A stretch of 22,195 nt of DNA from an uncultured Porphyromonadaceae bacterium (GCA_900540205.1 UQER01000036.1:1-22195), one strand, 5' to 3'. Shown: positions 5,861 to 13,587, counted from the first letter of the stretch. Notes: generated by a model from the letters alone, not told the origin. Numbers and translations: made by a program.

Positions 5861-7060
5861 ATGTCGCAGTTCGACGAGATTGTACACCGCCGCGGGTCCG
5901 GTTCCTATAAATGGGATTCGGAGGCCGATGCCGACGTTATCCCCCTGTGGGTGGCCGATATGGACTTCCGCACGGCGCCGGTTGTAATCGATGCTCTGCG
6001 CCGCAGGGTGGAGCACGGTGTGTTCGGCTATACATTGGTGCCACCGCGCTATTACGAGGCACTTGCCGGATGGTTCGCATCGCGCCACAACTATGTGATT
6101 GATCCGCAGAGGGTAATCTATACATCTGGGGTGGTGCCGGCCATATCCGCCATCATCAAGGCGCTTGTAAAGCCGGGCGAAGGTGTGATTGTGCAGACGC
6201 CGGTCTACAACTGCTTCTTCTCGTCGATACGCAACAACGGTTGCCGGATTGTGGAGAATCCGTTGCTCCGCAATGATTTGCCCGACAATGAATTCACCTA
6301 TAGCATGGATTACGACGGCCTGGAACGTCTGGCCGCCGATCCGGCTAACACCATGCTGCTTCTTTGCAATCCTCATAATCCGGCCGGACGCGCCTGGACA
6401 GCCGAAGAACTTCTCCGCATGGCCGACATATGCCGGCGTAACGGTGTGCGCGTGGTGAGCGATGAAATTCATTGCGAGCTAACACGTCCGGGGCTCGGCT
6501 ATGTTCCGTATGCCAATGCCGAGGCTATGTCGGCACAGGATGGCCCCGGTGCTGTGGTGTGTCTGTCGCCGTCCAAGGCCTTCAACACGGCCGGACTGCA
6601 GATAGCCAATATCGTGTGCCCCGACGAGGCAACACAGCGGCTGATCGACAAGGCCATAAACATCAACGAAGTGTGCGATGTGAACCCGTTCGGAGTGGAG
6701 GGGCTGATGGCTGCCTACACGCCAGATGGCGCGGCATGGCTCGACGAACTACGTGCCTACATCTTTGACAATTATGCGTTTGTGCGCGATTATGTGCGCC
6801 GGGAGCTGCCAATGTGCCCCTTGACACGTCTGGAGGCCACCTACCTTCCCTGGCTGGATGTCAGTGCATTCGGCATCCCGTCGGAGGAGATGGAGGAACG
6901 GCTGCTGCATGAAGCTAAAGTGTGGGTGAACTGCGGCGAGATGTATGGTGCCGGAGGTTATCTGCGTCTCAACATCGCATGTCCGCGCAGCGTGCTTGCC
7001 GAAGGGCTGCACCGCATGACCCGTTGGCTCAAGGCACAGATTCTTGACAGCAATGCTTAA
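5861..7060 (+). CDS. PatB/MalY-type PLP enzyme, probable cystathionine beta-lyase
   Basis: This is a 399-residue fold-type I PLP enzyme of the MalY/PatB aminotransferase-like group, which usually act as C-S beta-lyases on cystathionine or cysteine conjugates, releasing a thiol, pyruvate and ammonia. Diagnostic segments are IPLWVADMDFRTAP near the N-terminus, TSGVVPAISAII, QTPVYNCFF, NPHNPAGRAW, SDEIHCELT (PLP-binding Asp201) and LSPSKAFNTAGLQ with Schiff-base Lys239. The C-terminal LRLNIACPRSVL carries the carboxylate-binding Arg. ATG 5861 is chosen over an in-frame TTG at 5852 because the family begins directly with FDEIVHRRGS. It follows the DUF3737 gene by 25 bases and its stop overlaps the MATE start (ATGCTTAA), so the three genes are surely cotranscribed. 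Real substrate is unknown. Confidence 0.9.
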   Translation: MSQFDEIVHRRGSGSYKWDSEADADVIPLWVADMDFRTAPVVIDALRRRVEHGVFGYTLVPPRYYEALAGWFASRHNYVIDPQRVIYTSGVVPAISAIIKALVKPGEGVIVQTPVYNCFFSSIRNNGCRIVENPLLRNDLPDNEFTYSMDYDGLERLAADPANTMLLLCNPHNPAGRAWTAEELLRMADICRRNGVRVVSDEIHCELTRPGLGYVPYANAEAMSAQDGPGAVVCLSPSKAFNTAGLQIANIVCPDEATQRLIDKAININEVCDVNPFGVEGLMAAYTPDGAAWLDELRAYIFDNYAFVRDYVRRELPMCPLTRLEATYLPWLDVSAFGIPSEEMEERLLHEAKVWVNCGEMYGAGGYLRLNIACPRSVLAEGLHRMTRWLKAQILDSNA

Positions 7061-8534
7061 ACTTATACAGACAGGAGCACCGATAAGTTTCCGTCAGCGC
7101 GTGATGCTGACGGCTCAGTTGTCGTGGCCTGCCATTATGGCGCAGCTGTCGAGCATCATGATGCAGTATATCGATGCCGGAATGGTGGGACGTCTGGGCG
7201 CCGACGACAGTGCTGCCGTCGGTCTCGTGTCCACCAGTCTCTGGCTCTTCTGGGGCTTGTGCTCGGCGGCCATGGTGGGCTTCTCGGTTCAGGTGGCCCA
7301 TCGCATCGGAGCCACCGACTATGCTTCGGCGCGCGGTGTGCTTCGTCAGGGCATCACGGCGGCGCTGGTGTTCGGCACGGTGATGGCACTGATAGGTATA
7401 GGCATAGCGTCGCCTCTGCCGGGCTGGCTGGGAGGCACGGAGGCCGTCAACGGCAAGGCCACCCTTTACTTTATGGTATTTGTGGCAGCGCTTCCGCTGC
7501 TTACGCTCAATTATCTGGGGAGCGCCATTCTGCGCGCCTCGGGCAACATGAAAACTGCCGGCGCGCTGAACGCCATGATGTGCGTTTTCGATGTGATTTT
7601 CAACTTCTTTCTTATCTTCCCGACGCGGACCATCGATGCGGGTGGCATCTCCCTGCCGGTGCCCGGCGCCGGACTTGGTGTGCTTGGCGCGGCTCTCGGC
7701 ACCGTCTGCGCCGAGATTGTAACGGTGGGGATAGTGATGTGGTACACCTGTCTGCGCCAGCGCGAACTTGCCATCTTCGGCGGACGAGGGGCTGACAACC
7801 GTCGTTCAGGTGGCGATGCCGCGGGGTGGAGGGCCTTCATCCCCACTGGCAATGTGCTGCGCAACGCCCTGAAGGTGTCCGCTCCCATGACGCTTGAACA
7901 TGGCGTGATATGCGGCGCCCAGATAATGCTTACCGTGATTGTGGCGCCGCTTGGCGTGCTGGCAATAGCCGCCAACTCGTTTGCTGTCACAGCCGAGGCG
8001 TTGTGCTATATGCCCGGTTACGGTATTGCCGATGCCGCCACAACGCTTGTGGGGCAGAGTTACGGGGCACGCCGCAAGGACTTGGCGCGTCAGTTCGGCT
8101 ATCTTACTGTCGGTCTCGGTATGGCTGTGATGACTTTCATGGGGCTTGTGCTGTGGCTCTGCGCCCCGTGGGTGATGGCATTGTTGTCGCCTGTCGAGGG
8201 AATACAGCAGCTCGGCGTCTCGGCACTTCGCATCGAGGCGTGGGCCGAACCGATGTTTGCCGCGTCGATTGTGGCGTATGGCGTGATGGTGGGTGTGGGT
8301 GATACCATAATCCCGGCCGCCATGAATTTTTCGAGCATATGGCTTGTGCGTCTCCCCATCGCAGCGCTTCTCGCGCCGACTATGGGGCTTGACGGAGTGT
8401 GGCTGGCCATGTGCATTGAGCTTTGTTTCCGTGGAGCAATCTTCCTGTGGCGACTTTTCAAAGGCTCATGGCTGAAACACGGGTTGAAAACCGCCCCCGA
8501 AGAGGCTCCGCTTCCGGTAGAGCCTGACGTCTGA
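7053..8534 (+). CDS. MATE family multidrug/metabolite exporter
   Basis: This is a 493-residue inner-membrane protein with about twelve hydrophobic helices in two homologous halves. The N-terminal segment LSWPAIMAQLSSIMMQYIDAGMVGRLGADDSAAVGL and its second-half counterpart APMTLEHGVICGAQ with PGYGIADAATTLVGQSYGA are typical of MATE Na+/H+-coupled antiporters, which export cationic drugs or metabolites. Length is normal. The ATG at 7053 overlaps the preceding gene's stop by 8 bases, showing translational coupling; an in-frame TTG at 7044 is less likely. Context suggests it exports a substrate or product of the PatB-type enzyme, which is inference. No terminator of note lies between this gene and the convergent lipoprotein gene 54 bases on. 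Confidence 0.93.
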   Translation: MLKLIQTGAPISFRQRVMLTAQLSWPAIMAQLSSIMMQYIDAGMVGRLGADDSAAVGLVSTSLWLFWGLCSAAMVGFSVQVAHRIGATDYASARGVLRQGITAALVFGTVMALIGIGIASPLPGWLGGTEAVNGKATLYFMVFVAALPLLTLNYLGSAILRASGNMKTAGALNAMMCVFDVIFNFFLIFPTRTIDAGGISLPVPGAGLGVLGAALGTVCAEIVTVGIVMWYTCLRQRELAIFGGRGADNRRSGGDAAGWRAFIPTGNVLRNALKVSAPMTLEHGVICGAQIMLTVIVAPLGVLAIAANSFAVTAEALCYMPGYGIADAATTLVGQSYGARRKDLARQFGYLTVGLGMAVMTFMGLVLWLCAPWVMALLSPVEGIQQLGVSALRIEAWAEPMFAASIVAYGVMVGVGDTIIPAAMNFSSIWLVRLPIAALLAPTMGLDGVWLAMCIELCFRGAIFLWRLFKGSWLKHGLKTAPEEAPLPVEPDV

Positions 8535-8588
8535 GCCGTCGGTCGCACCTGACATCTGAGCGTTCCCGTCAGAACTTATGTCTGATGG

Positions 8589-9029
8589 TTACTGTTTTAA
8601 ATCGGCGGCGGGAACATCGATCTGCACCGTGTGTCCGTCGGTATCACGCCATTTCAGAACTACAATCATCCGGCTTTCGGCAAGAGCCTTCAGCCCTTCG
8701 GCAAATTCTGCGTTTGAGGCGGCGTGCATCCTGAATTCGGCGACTGCCGACTGCTGGAGCACCGGAAGCTGGCGGGTCTCAACGTTTTTCAGGCTCAGTT
8801 CCGGCTTCATTTCAAACACGATTATCAGCGAATCGCCGTTGATTTTCGCGTTCGAGCCGGTGAACAGCCCGGTAGCTTTTTCAGCGGCCTGCATGGCAGG
8901 GGAATTGAGCGTATCCACCATCGTGTCGATGGCCGAGGCATGTTTGTCTTTGCATCCCCCGAGCATCATTATGCACAGTGCTGCCAGCATAGGCAGTAAT
9001 CTTCTCGAAATGTCGTGTATCCGTGTCAT
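8589..9029 (-). CDS. Predicted lipoprotein of unknown function
   Basis: This is a 146-residue lipoprotein precursor. Starting at ATG 9029 it reads MTRIHDISRRLLPMLAALCI and then MMLGGC, giving a positively charged N-terminus, hydrophobic stretch and lipobox LGGC with Cys26 as the lipidated residue. A longer frame upstream to 9083 would bury the signal peptide and is rejected. The mature part alternates helix (AIDTMVDTLNSPAMQAAEKATGLF) with strand (NGDSLIIVFEMKP, SRMIVVLKWRDTDGHTVQIDVPA), a small alpha/beta domain I do not recognise. It lies 111 bases downstream of the outer-membrane protein gene on the same strand but has its own candidate -7 element, so it may be read both ways. No function is proposed. 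Confidence 0.8.
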   Translation of the reverse strand: MTRIHDISRRLLPMLAALCIMMLGGCKDKHASAIDTMVDTLNSPAMQAAEKATGLFTGSNAKINGDSLIIVFEMKPELSLKNVETRQLPVLQQSAVAEFRMHAASNAEFAEGLKALAESRMIVVLKWRDTDGHTVQIDVPAADLKQ

Positions 9030-9080
9030 GTCAAAACGTGTGATGTAGGTGGGCATGCGCCGGTGCGCACGCTTCCGCCG

Positions 9081-9088
9081 CAAAAATA
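9081..9088 (-). promoter_or_regulatory. Candidate -7 element of the lipoprotein gene
   Basis: The minus strand reads TATTTTTG, matching TAnnTTTG, 51 bases upstream of the lipoprotein start. Only a partial -33 (TTTC) is seen about 20 bases further up. Confidence 0.45.
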
Positions 9089-9140
9089 CGGATAATACGC
9101 CTGATATGAAACATATCCCGCAGAAAATTCCTCCGCAGTG

Positions 9141-11228
9141 TCAGTTGAGGATGGCGCTCCCGGCTCCAGACTGCTGGGATACTTCGTTTCCGACAGCGAT
9201 TTTCTTGCCGAAACCGAAGGTGTAGGTGGCCGACACGTAGACGTAGCAGTGGTTGTTGATGCCGTAGGTGTCCTGCGTGAAGTCGTAGTTGGCGCTGGTC
9301 ATCACAGTTGTGCCTGTACGCCAGTGCCAGCGGAAGGGGTTGGCAAGCATAGCCTGTAAATTCCAGGCGGAGTTGCCCCAGCCTGCAATTGCGGTGCATG
9401 CGTTTTTGCTGTTGCCCCATGTGCCTTTCACAAAGCCGTCGGCCGAGGACATGTCGGACTGGTACTGCAACCCGAAATGCCAGTTGTCAAGATAATAGAA
9501 TGCCTGCAGGTACCAGTTGGCGTGCGATTTGGTCCAGTCGTAAGGGTCGCCGCTTTTGGCTATCAGATGCGCCACCTGTCCGCTGACCTGCAGCTTGCCG
9601 TTGAAAAATGTGGCTGTGCCGTTCAGGCCGTAACTGCCTTGTGCGAATCTGCCCAATGGCTGCTGCACGGTGCGCAGTATACCGGTGGGCGAGGCTTCAT
9701 ACACGTAGGCGAAACGGTTGGTGGCCACATAGGCCGTTCCGAAAACCGAGAACCGGAAGCGGTTGTTGGGCAACCACAGATAGCTCACCCCGAAATCATA
9801 GCTTTTGTATGGCGTCAGATTGGGATTGCCCGTATAGCTCATCAACGGGTTGGATTGGATGACGGCCGCACTGCGGTAAGATAACTGCGGTAATGAATTC
9901 ATGTGGTGGAATTCGGCGTTCAGTGAGTTTTTGTCGTTAAACGCATATTGCAGTGCGACATCCACCCATGGCTGCGTGTTTTTCTCGGACTCGTCGCCCA
10001 GGCTTGACCGGTCATAGGTAAATCCGGCTCCTACCATCCCGTAGAGTTTGTCGGAGGTGTAGTTGTAGCTGACGCCCGGACCGATACGGAGAGTGGTAAG
10101 CCTCTCTGAGGTGTTAGCAGTGCCGGAGTAACGTGTACGGTTGTTGGTGTATATGGCCTGCAACATCACGGTGATGTCACCCCATTTGCCGAAATCATGC
10201 TGTAAGGTCAGTCTGCCTGTGGCCCGGTGCGAATTGTCGGTGGCCAGATTGATGTATTCAGGTGCGCCCGTTTCGATGTAGCGGCTGTTTTGCCGGTTGT
10301 GCGAGTAAGAGTAATATGGGTTGAAGTTGATGACATTTCCATGAGGCAGGATGAAATTCCAGTAGCCGCTGTAGGTCACATAATCCTCACGGCGGCTGCC
10401 TTCGCTGATGAAATCGGTCTGTGGGAAGTCGGCCGGCGCGAAATATACCGATCCTGAGGCGTTCTGAGTAGGGCGGTTGTCGAAGGTGGCACCTACGGTG
10501 TTGCTGATGGTGATCTTGTCTGTGCGATACAGAGCCTTGAACGTTGGCCAGAAATAGCGTCGCCTGAGTTGTGCCTCATGCGTTGTGGAGAAACGCCCGA
10601 ACTGCAAGGTGGTGCCGTCCGGTTGCGGCAGACGGTAGGTTTCGGCCATGTTGCTGAAATTGTGGCTGCTGTTATTGTAATATCCGCCTACGGCCAGGTC
10701 GAAGGTCATGCGCTTGTATTGCAGCTTGGAGAATAGATTGAGCGATCCGGAGTTGGCTATGAAAAATTCGTGGCCCGAGGCCTTGAAGTAACCGCCGTAT
10801 TCATATTTATGCATGATGAAATTGACCACATGCGCCTTCCCCTGAAATCGCGGGTCGTCGGGATAGTCGTAATATTCAACCTTGCGGACATCCGCCATAC
10901 GCATGCCGGTCAGGTCCTGCTCTGAAGCCGGCAGATAGTCGATGAATATGTCCACAGGTTTTCCTGCGGCAGTCTGCACGCTGTTGCCCATGCCGAGCGA
11001 GAGTTGCGGGATGGCCATGCGGTTGAGCAGGTCGGTGCCGGTCTGCGATGCATTTTTCTGCTTGGATGTGGGGATATATGTCGACACCGTGGAGGAGGTG
11101 GACTGCATCTGGGCTTCCACGACTACTTCGCCAAGTTCCTGTGTTCTGATTGAATCCTTAGCCTCTGTCTGTGCCGCGGCGCTGCAGATGCTCAGTAATG
11201 ATGATATTGCAAGAAGATTGAGTTTCAT
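9141..11228 (-). CDS. Outer-membrane plug/beta-barrel protein (TonB-dependent receptor-like)
   Basis: This is a 695-residue outer-membrane protein. The start is placed at ATG 11228 (MKLNLLAISSLLSICSAAAQ), a good signal peptide; seven extra residues from an upstream ATG would precede it. After a short TQELGEVVVEAQ segment resembling a TonB-box/plug boundary comes a plug-like region (GTDLLNRMAIPQLS, VDIFIDYLPA, MRMADVRKVEYYDYPDDPRF), then many amphipathic strands rich in Tyr/Phe/Asn with AVGGYYNNSSHNF-type turns, ending in ATYTFGFGKKIAVG. No carboxypeptidase-like N-terminal domain is seen. Related Bacteroidota proteins are annotated as outer-membrane beta-barrel family proteins, and substrate is unknown. 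No SusD partner is adjacent, so a classic polysaccharide locus is unlikely. The lipoprotein downstream could be a partner. Confidence 0.85.
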   Translation of the reverse strand: MKLNLLAISSLLSICSAAAQTEAKDSIRTQELGEVVVEAQMQSTSSTVSTYIPTSKQKNASQTGTDLLNRMAIPQLSLGMGNSVQTAAGKPVDIFIDYLPASEQDLTGMRMADVRKVEYYDYPDDPRFQGKAHVVNFIMHKYEYGGYFKASGHEFFIANSGSLNLFSKLQYKRMTFDLAVGGYYNNSSHNFSNMAETYRLPQPDGTTLQFGRFSTTHEAQLRRRYFWPTFKALYRTDKITISNTVGATFDNRPTQNASGSVYFAPADFPQTDFISEGSRREDYVTYSGYWNFILPHGNVINFNPYYSYSHNRQNSRYIETGAPEYINLATDNSHRATGRLTLQHDFGKWGDITVMLQAIYTNNRTRYSGTANTSERLTTLRIGPGVSYNYTSDKLYGMVGAGFTYDRSSLGDESEKNTQPWVDVALQYAFNDKNSLNAEFHHMNSLPQLSYRSAAVIQSNPLMSYTGNPNLTPYKSYDFGVSYLWLPNNRFRFSVFGTAYVATNRFAYVYEASPTGILRTVQQPLGRFAQGSYGLNGTATFFNGKLQVSGQVAHLIAKSGDPYDWTKSHANWYLQAFYYLDNWHFGLQYQSDMSSADGFVKGTWGNSKNACTAIAGWGNSAWNLQAMLANPFRWHWRTGTTVMTSANYDFTQDTYGINNHCYVYVSATYTFGFGKKIAVGNEVSQQSGAGSAILN

Positions 11229-11246
11229 ACATCTGATAGTTTCCGG

Positions 11247-11254
11247 CAAAGTTA
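11247..11254 (-). promoter_or_regulatory. -7 element of the outer-membrane protein gene
   Basis: The minus strand reads TAACTTTG (TAnnTTTG), only 18 bases from the chosen ATG at 11228, which would give a very short 5' leader. The alternative upstream ATG at 11249 would overlap this element, supporting the 11228 start. A TTGA lies 22 bases further upstream. Confidence 0.55.
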
Positions 11255-11277
11255 TCAGATTCTGCGGGTAAAATCCT

Positions 11278-11316
11278 CAACAAATGTTGATAGTTTTCAA
11301 CATTTGTTGTTTTTTT
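11278..11316 (+). promoter_or_regulatory. Perfect 13-base dyad with T-tract (operator or terminator)
   Basis: CAACAAATGTTGA at 11278-11290 and its exact complement at 11297-11309 enclose a 6-base spacer and are followed by a run of Ts. As RNA it would be an intrinsic terminator for rightward transcription, yet no rightward gene precedes it. It also lies right upstream of the outer-membrane gene's promoter, overlapping the -33 zone, where it could be an operator. Confidence 0.5.
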
Positions 11317-11373
11317 ATCGCAGAATGTCTGATTATATGGTGCGCGATATAAATATCTGCATGAGGAGGATGC

Positions 11374-11673
11374 CTACATTGGAGCAAAACAGCTGATTCC
11401 GAGTTTGTCTTCAATGTTGGCAACACTTTTGAAACTGAGATTTTCAGTCCCTGAAAGCAGCTTGCTGACATATTGCGGACTGACACCTAATTTGGCAGCC
11501 AGGTCTGCTCTTTTCAGGCCATTGTCCTGCATATAGCCGATAAGTGCGACGGCAAGCTGTCGCGACCAACGGAGCCAGCTCGCATTCTCTTTGCGCCAGA
11601 CAGCATCCTCAACAAAACGTGAGGGAATATCACTTTTGTGAGCTTCCAAAAATTTGATTGCGTCGTTTGCCAT
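11374..11673 (-). CDS. XRE-family helix-turn-helix protein, probable antitoxin
   Basis: This is a 99-residue DNA-binding protein. The second half holds a Cro/C1-type HTH: LAVALIGYMQDNGLKRADLAAKLGVSPQYVSKLLSGTENLSFKSVANIEDKLG, with ADLAAKLGVSPQYVSKLL as helices 2-3. The N-terminal part (FLEAHKSDIPSRFVEDAVWRKENASWLRWSRQ) is helical and could contact the partner toxin. ATG 11673 is preferred over an upstream in-frame ATG at 11715 because it leaves a 4-base gap to the preceding gene instead of a long overlap. In a toxin-first operon of HigBA type, this protein would neutralise the toxin and repress the operon through the palindrome at 12274-12299. The HTH is certain, the antitoxin role probable. 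Confidence 0.82.
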   Translation of the reverse strand: MANDAIKFLEAHKSDIPSRFVEDAVWRKENASWLRWSRQLAVALIGYMQDNGLKRADLAAKLGVSPQYVSKLLSGTENLSFKSVANIEDKLGISCFAPM

Positions 11674-11677
11674 TTTA

Positions 11678-12226
11678 TTATTCGTTTGTAAGTTCAACAA
11701 AACTGTCTTGATCAAAAACGCCGTTGTATTTTAGAAATTCCTTGCAACGGTTTAGTTTTTGCAATTCAAGGGCGGTGTGCTCTCGTTCCTGCATAGTTCG
11801 GGTCAGTTTGATGGCGCCCCCGGTTACAACATAAACATTCGGTTCCAGTCTGATGGCATATATCCGTAGCCAGCTTGCATGTCGGTCCCGGTTCCAGTTG
11901 CGGGCTTTCTCTCTGCTCAATTCATGTGCGCGGGCATCCGTTATATCAAGTGGCTTGAAAAGGTCGTCAAGGTGTTCGGTGTACGGAATCTCAAGAACGA
12001 GTTCCTGCAAGGCTTCGGCATCTTCAAATGTGTCGTTTACGGCTTCATCAAGACGTTCGATATGGAAATGTCGTTGTAAGTCCTCAAAGTTTTCCATAAA
12101 AAAGTCAAGCAGGTATTCACCATTGGTCCAGTTCCGGAACAATAATGTGAGCTCGTCGGCCTCTTTATCCTGAGCTTTGACTGCCCAAAGATGATCATAA
12201 CCATCTATTATCTGCACAAACTTCAT
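11678..12226 (-). CDS. Probable toxin-like partner of the XRE regulator
   Basis: This is a 182-residue soluble protein, first gene of a two-gene leftward operon with the XRE protein 4 bases on. The N-terminal half is acidic and helical (DEAVNDTFEDAEALQELVLEIP). The C-terminal half has a strand-rich core, WLRIYAIRLEPNVYVVTGGAIKLT, then a basic helix TMQEREHTALELQKLNRCKEFL. That core recalls the RelE/HigB-like toxin pattern, in which a small beta-sheet with basic residues binds mRNA or ribosomes, but the protein is about twice the usual size and no catalytic set can be confirmed. Similar proteins next to XRE genes are common in Bacteroidales. Function as a toxin is inference from operon layout. 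Promoter and palindromic operator lie directly upstream. Confidence 0.6.
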   Translation of the reverse strand: MKFVQIIDGYDHLWAVKAQDKEADELTLLFRNWTNGEYLLDFFMENFEDLQRHFHIERLDEAVNDTFEDAEALQELVLEIPYTEHLDDLFKPLDITDARAHELSREKARNWNRDRHASWLRIYAIRLEPNVYVVTGGAIKLTRTMQEREHTALELQKLNRCKEFLKYNGVFDQDSFVELTNE

Positions 12227-12251
12227 GTCATATCAACAATTGGGATTGATG

Positions 12252-12282
12252 CAAAGTTAATTATAAAATAGTGAAAATGCAA
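12252..12282 (-). promoter_or_regulatory. Promoter of the toxin/XRE operon
   Basis: On the minus strand TTGC (12282-12279) and TAACTTTG (12259-12252) are spaced by 19 bases, a good Bacteroidota promoter 25 bases upstream of the toxin-like gene's start. Confidence 0.7.
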
Positions 12283-12299
12283 CTTATAGGTTGCGTTTT
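12274..12299. promoter_or_regulatory. Palindromic operator candidate over the -33 element
   Basis: The core GCAACTTATAGGTTGC (12279-12294) equals its own complement at 14 of 16 positions, and the symmetry extends outward as AAAA/TTTT to 12274 and 12299. It overlaps the -33 element of the toxin/XRE promoter, the expected place for an autorepressing antitoxin operator. Confidence 0.55.
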
Positions 12300-12360
12300 T
12301 CTTTAATCACAGTAATATTCGCCCTTTGATAAATATAGGAGATGAATTCTAAAAACTCTT

Positions 12361-12368
12361 TAAATTTG
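12361..12368 (+). promoter_or_regulatory. Candidate -7 element for the NRPGN-repeat protein gene
   Basis: TAAATTTG matches TAnnTTTG, about 150 bases upstream of the start codon. No TTTG at proper -33 spacing is seen, and the long leader makes this tentative. The leader contains a short duplication, GAAGCTGAtCAAT and GAAGCTGAcCAAT, at about 12472-12499. Confidence 0.35.
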
Positions 12369-12503
12369 GTTGGCGTTTAAACTTTGGGGAGGCTTGACGT
12401 TCTAATCAGATAAACGGATTCCGACAGCTGTCCGGTAAGAATCTACGAATGCCAACCAAAAAAATCCTTGGAAGCTGATCAATATGAAGCTGACCAATTA
12501 GAG

Positions 12504-12511
12504 AAAGGAGG
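12504..12511 (+). promoter_or_regulatory. Unusually strong Shine-Dalgarno sequence
   Basis: AAAGGAGG lies 8 bases before the ATG at 12520. Such a full anti-SD match is uncommon in Bacteroidota, where most genes in this window have none, and it suggests strong translation or a different regulatory regime for this gene. Confidence 0.75.
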
Positions 12512-12519
12512 AGCAGATT

Positions 12520-13503
12520 ATGAAAAAGATATTGCACTCGGTTACATCCTTCATCGTGGCGATGGCTATGCTCGCCGCTCCCGTTGTAGATGCGCAGACT
12601 CGAGGCCGTCAGGCTAATGGGAACCATTCAGGCAACACTACAAGCCAGCATGCATCGCGTCCGGCGCATGGTGGCACCACTGATTATCGTCATCAGAATG
12701 GCGGTAACCATAACCGTCCCGGCAACGGAAACAACCGTCCGGGCAATCAGGGCAATCACAACCGTCCCGGCAACGACCGTCCTCAGCATCCCGGCAACCA
12801 GGGCAATCACAACCGGCCAGGTGGAAATTCTCGTCCGGACCATCGCCCCGGTAACAACCGCCCGGGCAACAATCACCGCCCGGGCAACAATCATCGTCCT
12901 GACTATCGCCCCGATTATCGCCCAGGCCATAACCATTCGTACAGGCCATCCCGTCCGGGTTATCGTCCCGGGGTAGGTCCCGTGCGTCCTCATCGTCCTC
13001 CACACCGTCATCCCCACGGGTACCGTCATCCCGTACCGTTCTTCAACGGTTTCCATCGTCCGGTGCCTCCTCCGCGGTGGCATTATGCCGGTGGCGGTCC
13101 GGCATTCGGCACAATTCTCGGCATAGCTCTCGGCACAGCCATCGGCGCGTCGCTTACGGCTTTGGCCAACGACGGGTATGCCGTAAGCAGCTACGGTAAC
13201 AATGTGATTTATATGAACGATGTGCCCCAGATGAACTATATGTGGCCCGATGCCGCGCTTTACTATAACAACGGAATGCTTTGCGGCTCCCAGTTCACGT
13301 ATCCTACGTCGTATTACGATATGTCGCGTTATAATGCGCTCTACAACACCTTTGTGGCGCAGTACGGCATGCCGGTGAGCTGCTCCAACACAGGAGCCGT
13401 GATTTCGTCAAGCTGGTTCGGCCCGTCGGGACGTTACGTCACATTGTCGTTCAATTCGCAGTACGGCGGCAACTATTACACCACATTGAGTTTCGGAAAC
13501 TGA
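12520..13503 (+). CDS. Secreted His/Asn/Pro/Gly/Arg-rich NRPGN-repeat protein
   Basis: This is a 327-residue exported protein. Signal peptide MKKILHSVTSFIVAMAMLAA (cleavage near VDAQ) is followed by about 150 residues of low-complexity sequence built from HNRPGN-like units (GNHNRPGNGNNRPGNQGNHN and similar), turning into RPDYRP, HRPPHRHPHGYRHP. Then come a short Gly/Ala hydrophobic stretch (FGTILGIALGTAIGASLTAL), which could be a membrane or glycine-zipper segment, and a compact Tyr/Asn-rich C-terminal domain (FVAQYGMPVSCSNTGAV, GRYVTLSFNSQYGGNYYTTLSF). The His-rich part could bind metal ions or be surface-exposed, but I know no characterised homologue. A strong SD precedes it and a strong terminator follows, so it is monocistronic. 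Repeat number may vary between strains. Confidence 0.8.
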   Translation: MKKILHSVTSFIVAMAMLAAPVVDAQTRGRQANGNHSGNTTSQHASRPAHGGTTDYRHQNGGNHNRPGNGNNRPGNQGNHNRPGNDRPQHPGNQGNHNRPGGNSRPDHRPGNNRPGNNHRPGNNHRPDYRPDYRPGHNHSYRPSRPGYRPGVGPVRPHRPPHRHPHGYRHPVPFFNGFHRPVPPPRWHYAGGGPAFGTILGIALGTAIGASLTALANDGYAVSSYGNNVIYMNDVPQMNYMWPDAALYYNNGMLCGSQFTYPTSYYDMSRYNALYNTFVAQYGMPVSCSNTGAVISSSWFGPSGRYVTLSFNSQYGGNYYTTLSFGN

Positions 13504-13541
13504 CCGGCAGGGGGATACATACACTGCTCGCTCTGATAATA

Positions 13542-13587
13542 AACGGCAGAAAAAACGCCTTGGATGCGCTTTTTCGGCCGTTTTTTG
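13542..13587 (+). terminator. Intrinsic terminator after the NRPGN-repeat gene
   Basis: Arms 13542-13558 and 13566-13582 pair at 15 of 17 positions with a 7-base loop and are followed by a run of Ts to 13586. It lies 39 bases past the stop codon. Its T-tract merges with the -33 element of the pepT promoter. Confidence 0.85.

Noticed and set aside
8523..8588. Repeated CCTGACRTCTGAGC motif between the MATE and lipoprotein genes
   Set aside because: Only two short imperfect copies, partly inside the MATE gene's end. There is no stable long hairpin or T-tract, so I cannot support a terminator or regulatory site.
12670..12960. CRISPR-like array in the repetitive stretch of the NRPGN gene
   Set aside because: The repeats are in frame, of 15-30 bases with degenerate codons and no unique spacers; they encode the protein's amino-acid repeats.
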